Positions 34,960 through 43,977 of a stretch of DNA of 64,000 nucleotides are shown one piece after another. The DNA lies in the NCBI RefSeq assembly GCF_041081105.1, contig NZ_CP163528.1, forward strand, positions 2,356,001 to 2,420,000, in the 5' to 3' direction. Under the pieces are notes generated by a model. That model saw only the letters and a list, made by a program, of their open reading frames with translations, had not been told where the DNA came from and did not search any database. This stretch comes from Promicromonospora sp. Populi. GTDB taxonomy: Bacteria; Actinomycetota; Actinomycetes; Actinomycetales; Cellulomonadaceae. Position 1 is the stretch's first letter. Each line of letters opens with the position of its first letter. A program made the position numbers and the translations under genes.

Positions 34960-36015
34960 GTGACCGTGGACCTCGCACTCGTGTGGTTCGTCATCCTCGC
35001 GGTCCTGTGGACCGGGTACCTCGTGCTGGAGGGCTTCGACTTCGGCGTCGGGATGCTGATGTCCCTGCTGCCGCGCGGCGACGCCGCCCATCGGGAGAAG
35101 GAACGGCGGGTGCTGGTGAACAGCATCGGCCCGGTCTGGGACGGCAACGAGGTGTGGCTCATCACGGCGGGCGCCGCCACCTTCGCGGCGTTCCCCGAGT
35201 GGTACGCCACCCTGTTCTCCGGCTTCTACCTGCCGCTGCTCGCCATCCTGGTGGCGCTCATCGTGCGCGGAGTCGCCTTCGAGTACCGCGGCAAGATCGC
35301 CGACGCCGCCTGGGCGCGCCGCTGCGACATAGCGATCCAGGTGGGTTCGTGGGTGCCCGCCGTGCTGTGGGGCGTGACGTTCGCGAACCTGGTCCGCGGC
35401 GTGGAGCTGGACGCGGCGCACCAGTACGTGGGCGGGTTCTGGGCCCTGTTCAACCCGTTCGCGCTGCTGGGCGGCGCCACGACCCTCGTGCTGTTCCTCC
35501 TGCACGGCTGCGTGTTCGTGGCGCTCAAGACCGACGGCGCGATCCGGGCCCGCGCCCGGAAGTTCGCGGGGGTGCTGTCGGTGGCGGCCCTGGCCGTCGT
35601 CGGCGGGTGGGCCGTCTGGGCGCAGGTCGCGTTCTCCGTCACCTGGACGTGGGCCGTCGTGGCTGCTGCCGCGCTGGCGCTGGTCGGCGTCGTGCTGACG
35701 AACCGCGCCGGGCGCGAGGGCTACGCGTTCGGCCTCTCCGCCGTGACGATCGTCGCCGCCGTCGTGCTGATCTTCGGGTCCATGTACCCCGACGTGATGC
35801 CCGGCCTGGGCGGGAGCCCGTCGCTGAGCATCGCGGAGGCCTCCTCGACCCCGTACACGCTGCGGATCATGACCTGGGTGGCCGTGGTGCTCACGCCCGT
35901 GGTGATCCTGTACCAGGGGTGGACGTACTGGGTCTTTAGGCGTCGGCTGACGGTGGAGCACATCCCTGCGCCGGCGGGGCTGACCTGGAAGAAGATCAAG
36001 GAGTCGGCATTCTGA
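34960..36015 (+). CDS. cydB: Cytochrome bd oxidase subunit II
   Basis: 351 aa, eight to nine helices. WTGYLVLEGFDFGVGML and GPVWDGNEVWLITAGAATFAAFP are signature blocks. Partner of CydA. GTG 34960 lies 29 bp after cydA. TAAGAT sits 6 nt before it, so an internal leaderless promoter is possible in addition to read-through. Confidence 0.96.
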   Translation: MTVDLALVWFVILAVLWTGYLVLEGFDFGVGMLMSLLPRGDAAHREKERRVLVNSIGPVWDGNEVWLITAGAATFAAFPEWYATLFSGFYLPLLAILVALIVRGVAFEYRGKIADAAWARRCDIAIQVGSWVPAVLWGVTFANLVRGVELDAAHQYVGGFWALFNPFALLGGATTLVLFLLHGCVFVALKTDGAIRARARKFAGVLSVAALAVVGGWAVWAQVAFSVTWTWAVVAAAALALVGVVLTNRAGREGYAFGLSAVTIVAAVVLIFGSMYPDVMPGLGGSPSLSIAEASSTPYTLRIMTWVAVVLTPVVILYQGWTYWVFRRRLTVEHIPAPAGLTWKKIKESAF

Positions 36016-36067
36016 ACCAGATCCTGGGTCTGAGCCAGGGCCCGGGCGGGTGCGGGACCATCAGCGG

Positions 36068-37960
36068 ATGAAGCCCCTCGATCCGCGCCTGCTGCGGGAG
36101 GTCCGTGCGGCCCGCTGGTACGTCGTGCTCACGGTCGGGCTCGGCGTGGCCGCGGCCGGGCTGATCGTCGCCCAGGCGCTGCTCATCGCCGCGCTGCTCG
36201 CGCCGGTCGTGCGGGGCGACGGCGTGTCGGGGCCCGCGATGACGTGGTCCTTCGCGGGACTGGCGCTCGTGATCGCCGGGCGGGCAGGCGTCGCTTGGGC
36301 GCAGGAACGCTACGCGCTGCGCGCCGCCGCCCGGACGATCGCCGAGCTGCGCCGCGCACTGGTCGAGGGGTGGGCGCTGCGCGGGCCCCGGGCGGGCGGA
36401 GCGGCGTCGGGCAAGGGGCACGGCGCGAGCCCGGAGGCCGAGGTCGCGACCCTCGCGACGCGCGGGCTCGACGCACTGGAGCCGTACCTCGTGCGCTACG
36501 TGCCGCAGCTTGTGCTGACGGCGCTGGTCACGCCCGCGCTCGTGATCGTGGTGCTCGGCCTGGACTGGGTCTCGGCGGTGATCGTGATCGTGACGCTGCC
36601 GCTGGTGCCGGTGTTCATGGTGCTCGTCGGGCGACTGACCGCAGGGGCCTCAGAGCGGCGACTCGCCACGGTGGAACGACTCGGCGCGCAAGTGCTCGAC
36701 CTCGTCGCCGGGCTGCCGACGCTGCGCGCGTTCGGGCGGTCGTTCGGCCCGGGAGAGCGGGTGCGCGCGCTGGGCGAGGCCTCCCGCAGGGCCACGATGG
36801 GCACGCTGCGGATCGCGTTCCTCTCCTCGATGGTGCTGGAGCTGCTGACCACACTGTCGGTGGCGATCGTCGCCGTCGGAGTGGGGCTGCGGCTCGTCGA
36901 GGGCGCCATGTTGCTTCAGCCGGCGATCGCTGTGCTGGTGCTCGCGCCTGAGGTGTACCTGCCGCTGCGGCGGGTAGGGGCTGAGTTTCACGCTTCAGTT
37001 GACGGGGTGGCGGCTGTTTCTCGGGTGTTCGCTCTGCTTGGTTCCGACCGGTCGGAGGGCGGGGATGTTCCTGCAGAGGCGAAGCTTGCGACAGGGGTGG
37101 CGGGCTGGGGCCTGGTGCTGGAGGGGGTTTCCGTGCGGGCGGCGGGGCGGGGGGTGATTGCTCCTGCCGGACTGTCCGCGCGGGTACCGCTGGGGGCCGG
37201 GGCTGGTGGCCGCGGGACGGTTGTCGCGCTGCGGGGAGCCAGCGGGTCGGGGAAGTCGACGGCGGTGCTCGCGATTCTCGGACTGCTGGCGCCGGATGCC
37301 GGGCGCGTGGGGCTGGTCTCTCCCGACGGTGGGTTCCACGATCTGGCGGCGCTGCCGGACGGCGGGCTGGACGGCTGGTGGGCCGGGCTCACGTGGGTGC
37401 CGCAGCGGCCGTCGCTCCCGCCGGGGCGGCTGCGCGACGTCGTCCTGGACGGTGTTCCTGACGCGGGTCGGACGCTTGCCGAGGCGGCGCGGCTTACGGG
37501 GCTGAACGCCGTCGTCGAATCGCTGCCCGAGGGCTGGGACACGCGCGTCGGGCTCGGCGGCGTGGGGCTGTCCGTGGGGCAGCGGCAGCGCGTCGCGCTC
37601 ACATCCGCCCTGCTCGACGACGCGGTCACCAAGCCGCTGGTGATCCTCGACGAGCCGACTGCGCACCTCGACGCGCGGGGTGAGCAGGCGGTGCTCGACA
37701 CCGTCCGGTCCTGGCGCGACGCGGGCCGGACCGTGCTCGTCGTCGCGCACCGGGCGTCGCTGCTCGAGCTCGCCGACCAGGTGATCGACGTCCGTTCTGC
37801 GCCGGACCCGGGTTCGATGGCCGACCCGAGAGCAACGACGGACTCGGCGAGGAACCGAGGAGCGACGACGGAACCGGCGACAGAGCCGGCAGCAGGGCCG
37901 GTGGCACGGCAGACCGCGGACCCGACGTCGGGCCCCGCGACAGACCGGGAGGCACGATGA
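36068..37960 (+). CDS. cydD: Thiol exporter ABC protein CydD
   Basis: 630 aa. An N-terminal six-helix ABC transporter domain (~1-310) precedes an ATPase with Walker A GASGSGKST, signature LSVGQRQRVALT and Walker B LVILDEPTAHLD, H-loop VVAHR. A ~40-residue Thr/Ala/Pro-rich tail follows. With CydC it exports glutathione or cysteine to allow cytochrome bd assembly. ATG 36068 chosen; GTG 36050 is an alternative. Overlaps cydC by 4 bp. Confidence 0.93.
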   Translation: MKPLDPRLLREVRAARWYVVLTVGLGVAAAGLIVAQALLIAALLAPVVRGDGVSGPAMTWSFAGLALVIAGRAGVAWAQERYALRAAARTIAELRRALVEGWALRGPRAGGAASGKGHGASPEAEVATLATRGLDALEPYLVRYVPQLVLTALVTPALVIVVLGLDWVSAVIVIVTLPLVPVFMVLVGRLTAGASERRLATVERLGAQVLDLVAGLPTLRAFGRSFGPGERVRALGEASRRATMGTLRIAFLSSMVLELLTTLSVAIVAVGVGLRLVEGAMLLQPAIAVLVLAPEVYLPLRRVGAEFHASVDGVAAVSRVFALLGSDRSEGGDVPAEAKLATGVAGWGLVLEGVSVRAAGRGVIAPAGLSARVPLGAGAGGRGTVVALRGASGSGKSTAVLAILGLLAPDAGRVGLVSPDGGFHDLAALPDGGLDGWWAGLTWVPQRPSLPPGRLRDVVLDGVPDAGRTLAEAARLTGLNAVVESLPEGWDTRVGLGGVGLSVGQRQRVALTSALLDDAVTKPLVILDEPTAHLDARGEQAVLDTVRSWRDAGRTVLVVAHRASLLELADQVIDVRSAPDPGSMADPRATTDSARNRGATTEPATEPAAGPVARQTADPTSGPATDREAR

Positions 37961-39921
37961 CCGCCCCGACGCGGAGCCGGACGTCGAGCGCCGCGCGGGT
38001 CGCACAATCCGACCCGCTGCGGCGCGTCCTGCCCCTGCTGGAGGTCCGCCCGGGCAAGGTCGCCGCCGCGATCGGGCTCGGGGTCCTGGCCCTGGCCTGC
38101 GCGATCGGGCTCGCGGCGGTCGCCGCCTGGCTCATTGCCCGGGCGTCGCAGATGCCGCCGGTGCTCACGCTGTCGGTGGCCGTGGTCGCGGTGCGGGCCT
38201 TCGGGATCGGGCGCGGTGTGCTGCGCTACTGCGAGCGCCTCGCCTCCCACGACGTCGCCCTGCGGGGCATGGCCGCCCTGCGCGCCAACCTGTACGACCT
38301 GCTCGCCGCCGACGACCGGCCGGTCACAGTGCGGCGCGGCGAGCTCCTGGCGCGGGTCGGCCAGGACGTGGATGACGTCGGCGACGTCGTGGTCCGCGCG
38401 ATCGTGCCCGCCGGTGTCGCGGTCGTGACGTCGCTGGGTTCGGTGATCCTGCTGGGTGCGCTGCTGCCGGCTGCGGGTGTGGCGCTGGCGTTCTGCCTGG
38501 TCCTGGCCGGGATCGTGACGCCGTGGCTCGCCGCGCGGGCAGCGGCCAGGACCGAGGCGCGGGGGGCTGCCGCCCGCGGCGAGGTGACCACGCTGGCGCT
38601 GGAGATCCTGGAGGAGTCGGCGCCGCTGCGCGTCGCGGGCCGGTTCGACGCGCGGCTGGGCGACCTGAAGGCCGCTGACGCGCGCCTGTCCGACGTCGCC
38701 GACGACGGCGCCCGCACCGCAGGGCTCGCCGCCGCCCTGGGGGTGTTGGCCCAGGGCCTCGCGGTGCTGGCCGCGCTGGCGCTCGGGATCCCGGGGGCGT
38801 TGTCGGGTTCGTTGTCGCCCGAGGCGCTGTCGGTGGTCGTGCTGACGCCGCTCGCGGTGTTCGAGGCGACCGCCGCGCTCCCCGCCGCCGCGGTCCAGCT
38901 GCACCGCTCGCGCGAGGCCGCGCGGCGGTTGCTGGCGCTGCTGCCCGCGGAAACTTCGGCGGAGCCCGGGTCGGGGCAGTTGTCAGACGCCGACGTCGGC
39001 CGAGTGACCGCAGGGTCTGACGCGTCCGGCGCGTCTGGTGCGTCCGGCGCGTCTGGTGTGTCCGGCGCGTCTGGTGTGTCCGGCGCGTCTGGTGTGTCCG
39101 GGGCCGACGGCGACGCGCTGCTCGTGCTCGACGACGTCGCCGCCGGCTGGCCCGACGCCGGCGGTCTGCCGCGCACCGCCGTCGAGGGTGTGTCCCTCAC
39201 GCTGCGGCCGGGTTGGGTCGTGGCGCTGGCCGGGCCGTCCGGCGTCGGGAAGACGACGCTGCTCATGACGGCGGCCGGCCTGATCCCGCCCGTCGCCGGA
39301 ACCGTGTCCGCGCGGTCGGCAGAAGGTCACGTGGTCGGCAACCCGGGTTACCGACCACGTGACGAACTGCCGACCGCCCGCACCGGTGCGCTGTTCGTTG
39401 CCGAGGACGGGCACGTGTTCGACACGACAGTGCTGGAGAACCTGCGGGTCGTGCGCGGCAACGTCACGCCGGACGAGGCGCGGGCCGCGCTCGGCGCCGT
39501 CGGGCTGGGTGCTTGGCTCGCGGCGCTCCCCGAGGGGCTGGACACCGTCGTCGGCACGGGCGCGGCCGCTGTTTCGGGCGGCGAGCGCCGTCGGCTGCTG
39601 ATCGCCCGCGCGCTGCTGTCCCCCGCGCGAGTGCTGCTCGTGGACGAGCCAGCCGAGCACCTGGACGGCGACACCGCCGACGCGCTGGTGCGTGCACTGG
39701 CGGAGCATGCCCGCAAGACCGGTCGGGCCGTGCTGCTGGCGACGCACCGCCTCACGCCGCTGGCCGCCGCGGACGAGGTGCTGCTCCTGGGGGACGGCGC
39801 CAACGCGGCGCCGGCGGCCGGCGCTCCGGCGCGGGTCGTGGCCCGCGGAGATCACGAGCACCTCCTCGCCGCGAACCCCGGATACGCGTGGTCGGCTACC
39901 CAGGAGAACTTCCCGGCCTGA
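37957..39921 (+). CDS. cydC: Thiol exporter ABC protein CydC, with in-frame repeat insertion
   Basis: 654 aa. ABC transporter half with membrane domain ~1-330, Walker A AGPSGVGKTT (~425), signature VSGGERRRLL (~540) and Walker B LLVDEPAEHLD. Two oddities: a linker of GASGVS repeats (~357-380), and ~22 residues at ~453-474 (EGHVVGNPGYRPRDELPTAR) encoded exactly by a 66-bp mirrored repeat between Walker A and the signature motif. The frame is kept. Coupled to cydD; final gene of the operon. Confidence 0.93.
   Translation: MTAPTRSRTSSAARVAQSDPLRRVLPLLEVRPGKVAAAIGLGVLALACAIGLAAVAAWLIARASQMPPVLTLSVAVVAVRAFGIGRGVLRYCERLASHDVALRGMAALRANLYDLLAADDRPVTVRRGELLARVGQDVDDVGDVVVRAIVPAGVAVVTSLGSVILLGALLPAAGVALAFCLVLAGIVTPWLAARAAARTEARGAAARGEVTTLALEILEESAPLRVAGRFDARLGDLKAADARLSDVADDGARTAGLAAALGVLAQGLAVLAALALGIPGALSGSLSPEALSVVVLTPLAVFEATAALPAAAVQLHRSREAARRLLALLPAETSAEPGSGQLSDADVGRVTAGSDASGASGASGASGVSGASGVSGASGVSGADGDALLVLDDVAAGWPDAGGLPRTAVEGVSLTLRPGWVVALAGPSGVGKTTLLMTAAGLIPPVAGTVSARSAEGHVVGNPGYRPRDELPTARTGALFVAEDGHVFDTTVLENLRVVRGNVTPDEARAALGAVGLGAWLAALPEGLDTVVGTGAAAVSGGERRRLLIARALLSPARVLLVDEPAEHLDGDTADALVRALAEHARKTGRAVLLATHRLTPLAAADEVLLLGDGANAAPAAGAPARVVARGDHEHLLAANPGYAWSATQENFPA
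39025..39096. repeat. 18-bp tandem repeat in cydC
   Basis: TCCGGCGCGTCTGGTGTG, four copies (the first with GCG at its end), encoding the SGASGV linker between the membrane and ATPase domains. Confidence 0.9.
39312..39377. repeat. Modular mirrored repeat element C (in frame inside cydC)
   Basis: Modules GCGGTCGG (39312), GTGGTCGG (39331), mirrored CCGACCAC (39351) and CCGACCGC (39370), with spacers 11, 12 and 11 nt. Total 66 bp, i.e. 22 codons. Same periodicity and 12-nt centre as elements A and B. Confidence 0.85.
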
Positions 39922-39944
39922 GTTTGACCATGCGAGCCGATCGG

Positions 39945-41660
39945 TCAGCCGGCCAGCACCGCCATCGCCGCCGCTCGGCCCGGGATGCCGCTCACTCCCC
40001 CGCCGCGGCGGGCGCCCGCGCCCGCCAGCAGCACCCGCGGGTGCTCGGTCTCGACGCCCCAGCGGCCGGCGTCGGCGTCGGACTCGGCGAACGGCCAGGT
40101 CAGGTCGCGGTGGAAGATGTGCCCGCCAGGCAGCCCGACGTCGCCCTCCAGGTCGACGGGGGTGCGCACCTCCAGGCAGGGCGCGCCGTCGGCGTCGAGC
40201 GCGAGCACGTCCTCGATGGGCTCGGCCAGCACGGAGTTCAGGGACGCGAGCGTGGCCGCCAGGGCTCGCTCGCGGGCGCCGTCAGGATCCGCGCGGAACA
40301 ACCGGGCCGGCATGTGCAGCCCGAAGAGCGTGATGGTCTGGGCCTCGGTCCCGGCCAGCGCCGGACCGAGGATCGTCCGGTCGGACAGCGTGTGGCAGTA
40401 GATCTCGCTCGGCGGCAGGTCCGGGATGCGCCCGGCCGCCGCCTGCGCGTACGCGTCCTGGAGCTGGGTCAGGGACTCGTTGACGTGCAGCGTCCCGCTG
40501 AACGCGGCCACGGGGTCGACGTCGTCACGCAGCCGGGGCAGCCGCTTCAGCAGCATGTTCACCTTGAGCTGGGCGCCTTCGGGGTACGACGCCGCGGCCG
40601 CACCAGCGACGTCCGGTGCAACCGCGCCGGCGCCTCCCCCGCCGGCGGCCAGCAGCCGGTCCAGCTCGGCCGGGGCGCACGCCGCGAGCACGTGTCCGGC
40701 GCGCACACCCCGGGTGCGCCCGTCGGCGTCGGTCCAGGCGACCTCCGGATCCGAAGCACCTGACGCGCCCGGGGCACCCGAAGCACTCAGGCCCCCCGAG
40801 GCGCCCGGGTCCACAGCGGTGACGGTCGCCGAGGTGACGATCGTCGCGCCCGCGGCCACCGCGGCGTCGCGCAGGGCGCCCGAGACGGCGCCCATGCCGC
40901 CCACCGGCACGTCCCAGTCGCCGGTCCCGTTGCCGATCACGTGGTAGAGGAAGCAGCGGTTCTGCCGCAGGGACGGCTCGTCGACGTCGGCGAACGTGCC
41001 GATCAGGCCGTCGGTGGCGGCCACGCCGCGTACGACGTCGTCGGCGAAAGTGCGCCGCAGCACCGCGCCGAGGGGCTCCTCGAAGAGGGCGCGCCAGGCG
41101 GCCTCCCCCACGCCATCGACCACGAGGTCCCGCACGGCCGCACGCGGGAGCAGCGGCTCGGTGAGCGTCGGCGCGAGGCGGCGGGCGACCTCGGCGGTCA
41201 TCGTGTAGAAGCGCCCCCAGGCCTCGAAATCGGCGTCGGATCCGCTCCCCGAGCCGGTACCTGAGCCAGTGCCTGAGCCCGAGCCAGTGCCAGTGCCGGC
41301 CAGGCGCCGGAACGAGGCGCGCGTGGCGGCGGCGTCCTGGGTGTCGACGAGGAGGCCGCCGTCGGCCACGGGGGTGTAGGAGGAGTAGCGGCGACGCACG
41401 AGGCGGATCGGCAGCCCGAGCTCGTCGATCACCTGCCGCGGCAGGAGCGAGACGAGGTAGGAGTAGCGCGACAGCCGCGCGTCCACGCCGGCGAACGGGC
41501 GGGCCGAGACGGCGGCGCCGCCGACGTGGTCGGCACGCTCCAGGACGAGGACGGATCGGCCGCCTTGGGCCGCGTACGCCGCTGCGGTGAGGCCGTTGTG
41601 ACCGCCGCCCACGATGACGACGTCGTACCGGGAGCGAGTGGAATCGGGCATGTCCGCCAT
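39945..41660 (-). CDS. FAD-dependent oxidoreductase (phytoene-dehydrogenase-like)
   Basis: 571 aa. The N-terminal dinucleotide fold VVIVGGGHNGLTAAAYAA is followed by LVLERADHVGGAA, as in the PYROXD2/CrtI-like group; C-terminal AGAGARRGGGVSGIPGRAAA completes FAD binding. A Gly/Thr/Ser low-complexity insert (GTGSGSGTGSGTG, ~118-136) is encoded by a short tandem repeat. It lacks carotenoid neighbours, so the substrate is unknown. ATG 41660 or 41651 may start it. Convergent with cydC. Confidence 0.85.
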   Translation of the reverse strand: MADMPDSTRSRYDVVIVGGGHNGLTAAAYAAQGGRSVLVLERADHVGGAAVSARPFAGVDARLSRYSYLVSLLPRQVIDELGLPIRLVRRRYSSYTPVADGGLLVDTQDAAATRASFRRLAGTGTGSGSGTGSGTGSGSGSDADFEAWGRFYTMTAEVARRLAPTLTEPLLPRAAVRDLVVDGVGEAAWRALFEEPLGAVLRRTFADDVVRGVAATDGLIGTFADVDEPSLRQNRCFLYHVIGNGTGDWDVPVGGMGAVSGALRDAAVAAGATIVTSATVTAVDPGASGGLSASGAPGASGASDPEVAWTDADGRTRGVRAGHVLAACAPAELDRLLAAGGGGAGAVAPDVAGAAAASYPEGAQLKVNMLLKRLPRLRDDVDPVAAFSGTLHVNESLTQLQDAYAQAAAGRIPDLPPSEIYCHTLSDRTILGPALAGTEAQTITLFGLHMPARLFRADPDGARERALAATLASLNSVLAEPIEDVLALDADGAPCLEVRTPVDLEGDVGLPGGHIFHRDLTWPFAESDADAGRWGVETEHPRVLLAGAGARRGGGVSGIPGRAAAMAVLAG

Positions 41661-41732
41661 GGTGGCACGGGCACTCAGCGGGGGCACTCATTGCCAGGAA
41701 CGTGCCTGCCCAGGACGCTATGTGACCTAATC

Positions 41733-41761
41733 GTGACATTTGAGAGAAAGGTGGGTACGGT
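41733..41761 (+). promoter_or_regulatory. Promoter of the riboswitch/NlpC gene
   Basis: -35 GTGACA (41733-41738), 17-nt spacer, -10 TACGGT (41756-41761). Transcription would start near 41768, about 30 nt before the riboswitch P1 stem. Confidence 0.6.
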
Positions 41762-41797
41762 CATGACACCTCGCCAGCAACGGCGGGGTCCTGGTCC

Positions 41798-41957
41798 GGA
41801 CGCCGAGCCCTGTCACCGGATCTGAGCAGCTAGAACGTGACAGGGGCGGGGGAACCAAGTAAGCGGGCACGCGAGTGTCCTCGGGGTGAAGCCTCCTTTG
41901 GAGGCCGGGTGAACTGAACTCCCCATCCGAACCCGACAGCTCACTTCGTAGGCGTCC
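41798..41957 (+). ncRNA. c-di-AMP riboswitch (ydaO/yuaA)
   Basis: P1 is GGACGC (41798-41803) with GCGTCC (41952-41957). Inside are the conserved blocks GGCGGGGGAACCAAG, TCGGGGTGAAGCC, GGGTGAACTGAACTCCCC and ATCCGAACCCGACAGCTCAC. This class binds two c-di-AMP molecules and turns off expression of cell-wall hydrolases in actinobacteria. It ends 13 nt before the NlpC/P60 start, so translation control is plausible. Confidence 0.95.
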
Positions 41958-41970
41958 GAGGAGATCACTG

Positions 41971-42873
41971 GTGACCGTACTCACCGACCGCACCCACAAC
42001 CGGGCGGACGACCAGACCGCCCGCCCGAACAACCGGGGGCGGCACCGCGCCGAAGGCCCCGCACTCACCCCCTTCACCGCACTCACCCAGACCGCCGCCG
42101 AGAATGCCGCCCGTACCGGCGCCATCGCGGTCGTCACGTCCGGCATGCTGGCCTCGGTCTTCACCCAGACCGCTTCCTCCGCGCCCGCCGAGACGCACAC
42201 CCAGGCCGCACTGGCCAACGCCACACCGGTCAGCAACACGGTCGACACCGCGCCCCGCGCCGGCCTCGCCGAGAACCTCGTGACCAAGGTCAAGGTCACA
42301 CAGGACGCCGACTTCTGGGCCGAGCGTGGAAGCGTCACCGTGACGCCGTACGCCGAGACCGAGGCCGGCATCGCCGAAGCCAAGGCGAAGGCAGAGGCCG
42401 AGGCTCGCGCCAAGGCCGAGGCGGAAGCCGAGGCACGGGCCGAAGCCGAGGCGGCAGCCGCCGCTGAGGCCGCGGCCGAGGCCTCAGCGGAAGCCGAGGC
42501 CGCCGCGGTCTCCAGCAGCGCGGAGTCCTCCGACCTGGGCCAGCAGGCAGTCAACCTGGCTCTCGAGTACGTGGGCGTGCCCTACGTGTGGGGCGGCTCG
42601 TCCCCCAGCGTGGGCTTCGACTGCTCCGGTCTGGTCAGCTACGTCTACGGGCAGCTCGGGATCAGCATCCCGCACAGCTCCGCGCAGATCTCGACCATCG
42701 GCTACCAGGTCTCCGCCGCGAACGCCCAGCCGGGCGACATCGTCTGGACGCCGGGCCACGTCGCCCTCTACGCGGGCGACGGCAAGGTCGTCGAGGCGCA
42801 GCAGGCGGGCACCCCCGTGCAGTACGGCACCATGTGGCAGGACAACCCGGTGTTCATCCGGGTGACGGGCTGA
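41971..42873 (+). CDS. Secreted NlpC/P60 peptidoglycan hydrolase
   Basis: 300 aa. Basic N-terminal extension, hydrophobic signal near 48-68, a long Ala/Glu/Lys coiled-coil-like linker (~130-180, EAKAKAEAEARAKAEAEAEA), then the NlpC/P60 domain. YVWGGSSPSVGFDCSGLVSY carries the catalytic Cys, PGDIVWTPGHVALYAG the His. It cleaves stem peptides in the wall. GTG 41971 follows GAGGAG. Controlled by the c-di-AMP riboswitch directly upstream. Confidence 0.94.
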   Translation: MTVLTDRTHNRADDQTARPNNRGRHRAEGPALTPFTALTQTAAENAARTGAIAVVTSGMLASVFTQTASSAPAETHTQAALANATPVSNTVDTAPRAGLAENLVTKVKVTQDADFWAERGSVTVTPYAETEAGIAEAKAKAEAEARAKAEAEAEARAEAEAAAAAEAAAEASAEAEAAAVSSSAESSDLGQQAVNLALEYVGVPYVWGGSSPSVGFDCSGLVSYVYGQLGISIPHSSAQISTIGYQVSAANAQPGDIVWTPGHVALYAGDGKVVEAQQAGTPVQYGTMWQDNPVFIRVTG

Positions 42874-42891
42874 CCTGACCCACCCGGTACT

Positions 42892-42949
42892 GCGAAGCAG
42901 AGCGTCTGTCCTGCCCTTCCCCAAGAACAGGCCGGACGCTCTGCTTCGC
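42892..42949 (+). terminator. Hairpin terminator after the NlpC/P60 gene
   Basis: 22-nt arms (42892-42913, 42928-42949) with two G-T pairs, 14-nt loop. Starts GCGAAGCAGAGCG. No T-run follows. Confidence 0.65.
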
Positions 42950-42980
42950 CGCTCGACCCTGGTCCGGTAACGTCCCCGGC

Positions 42981-43958
42981 GTGAAGATCCTCGTACCGGA
43001 CGTGCCGTTCGACCTCGACTTCCCGGCCCTGCTGCCCGACGGCGGAGCCTCCTTCGCGCCCGGCGGCACCGACACGGTGGTCGCTTATCGCATGAACGAG
43101 CCGGTGCCCGACGAGCACCTCGACGCCGAGCTGCTGGTCACCTGGGCCAGCCCGCCGAAGATCGTCGCCGACGCCGCCCGCCGCCTGACCGGGCTCCGCT
43201 GGGTGCAGACCCTCTCCGCGGGGCCTGACGTCGCGCTGCGCGCCGGGTTCGGTCCCGACGTCGTCATCTCCTCCGGCCAGTCCCTGCACGACGACACCGT
43301 CACCGAGCACGCCTTGGCCCTGATCCTGGCCTCGGTGCGCCGGATCGACGTCTCCCTCGCCGCGCAGCGGGAGCACCGCTGGGCCAAGGAGATCTCGTTC
43401 GCGCAGGGCGACCCCGTCACCGGCCGCGAGTACACGCTCGACGGCGCCCGCGTGACCATCTGGGGCTTCGGGTCCATCGCCCTGCGTCTGGCCCCGCTGC
43501 TGACGGCGCTCGGCGCGCAGGTCACCGGCGTCGCCTCCCGGGCGGGCGAACGCTCCGGGTACCGGGTGGTGGGCGCCGACGAGCTGGACGCGCAGCTGGC
43601 CGAGACCGACCTGCTCGTCTCGTTGCTGCCCGGCCTGCCCAGCACGCGGCACATCCTCGACGCCCGCCTGCTGAGCCTGCTGCCGCCGACCGCCCGCTTC
43701 GTCAACGTCGGGCGGGGAGCGACCGTCGACGAGGAGGCGCTCGTGGCCGCGCTGCGGTCCGGCGCTCTTGCCGGCGCGGCGCTCGACGTCATGGAGACCG
43801 AGCCGCTGCCCGCGGACTCGCCGCTGTGGGACGTCCCGAACCTGATCCTCACGCCCCACGTGGCGGGCGGACGCCCCCGCGGCGCGGCCCGCTTCCTGGC
43901 CGCCCAGCTGACGTCCTGGCACAAGGGCGAGGAGCTACGCAACGTAGTCAAGCGCTGA
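42981..43958 (+). CDS. D-2-hydroxyacid dehydrogenase
   Basis: 325 aa. NAD-binding Rossmann part GARVTIWGFGSIALRLAPL, catalytic-domain WVQTLSAGPD, FVNVGRGATVDEEAL (Arg), DVMETEPLPADSPLW (Glu) and LTPHVAGG (His). Reduces 2-keto acids; related to phosphoglycerate/glyoxylate reductases, substrate open. GTG 42981 lies 7 nt after TAACGT (leaderless). Confidence 0.9.
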   Translation: MKILVPDVPFDLDFPALLPDGGASFAPGGTDTVVAYRMNEPVPDEHLDAELLVTWASPPKIVADAARRLTGLRWVQTLSAGPDVALRAGFGPDVVISSGQSLHDDTVTEHALALILASVRRIDVSLAAQREHRWAKEISFAQGDPVTGREYTLDGARVTIWGFGSIALRLAPLLTALGAQVTGVASRAGERSGYRVVGADELDAQLAETDLLVSLLPGLPSTRHILDARLLSLLPPTARFVNVGRGATVDEEALVAALRSGALAGAALDVMETEPLPADSPLWDVPNLILTPHVAGGRPRGAARFLAAQLTSWHKGEELRNVVKR

Positions 43959-43977
43959 CAGGCTTGGTTGTGGGCAG

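Noticed and set aside
39945..41660. Carotenoid biosynthesis cluster
   Set aside because: The flavoprotein is CrtI-like but no crtB, crtE or cyclase genes lie nearby.
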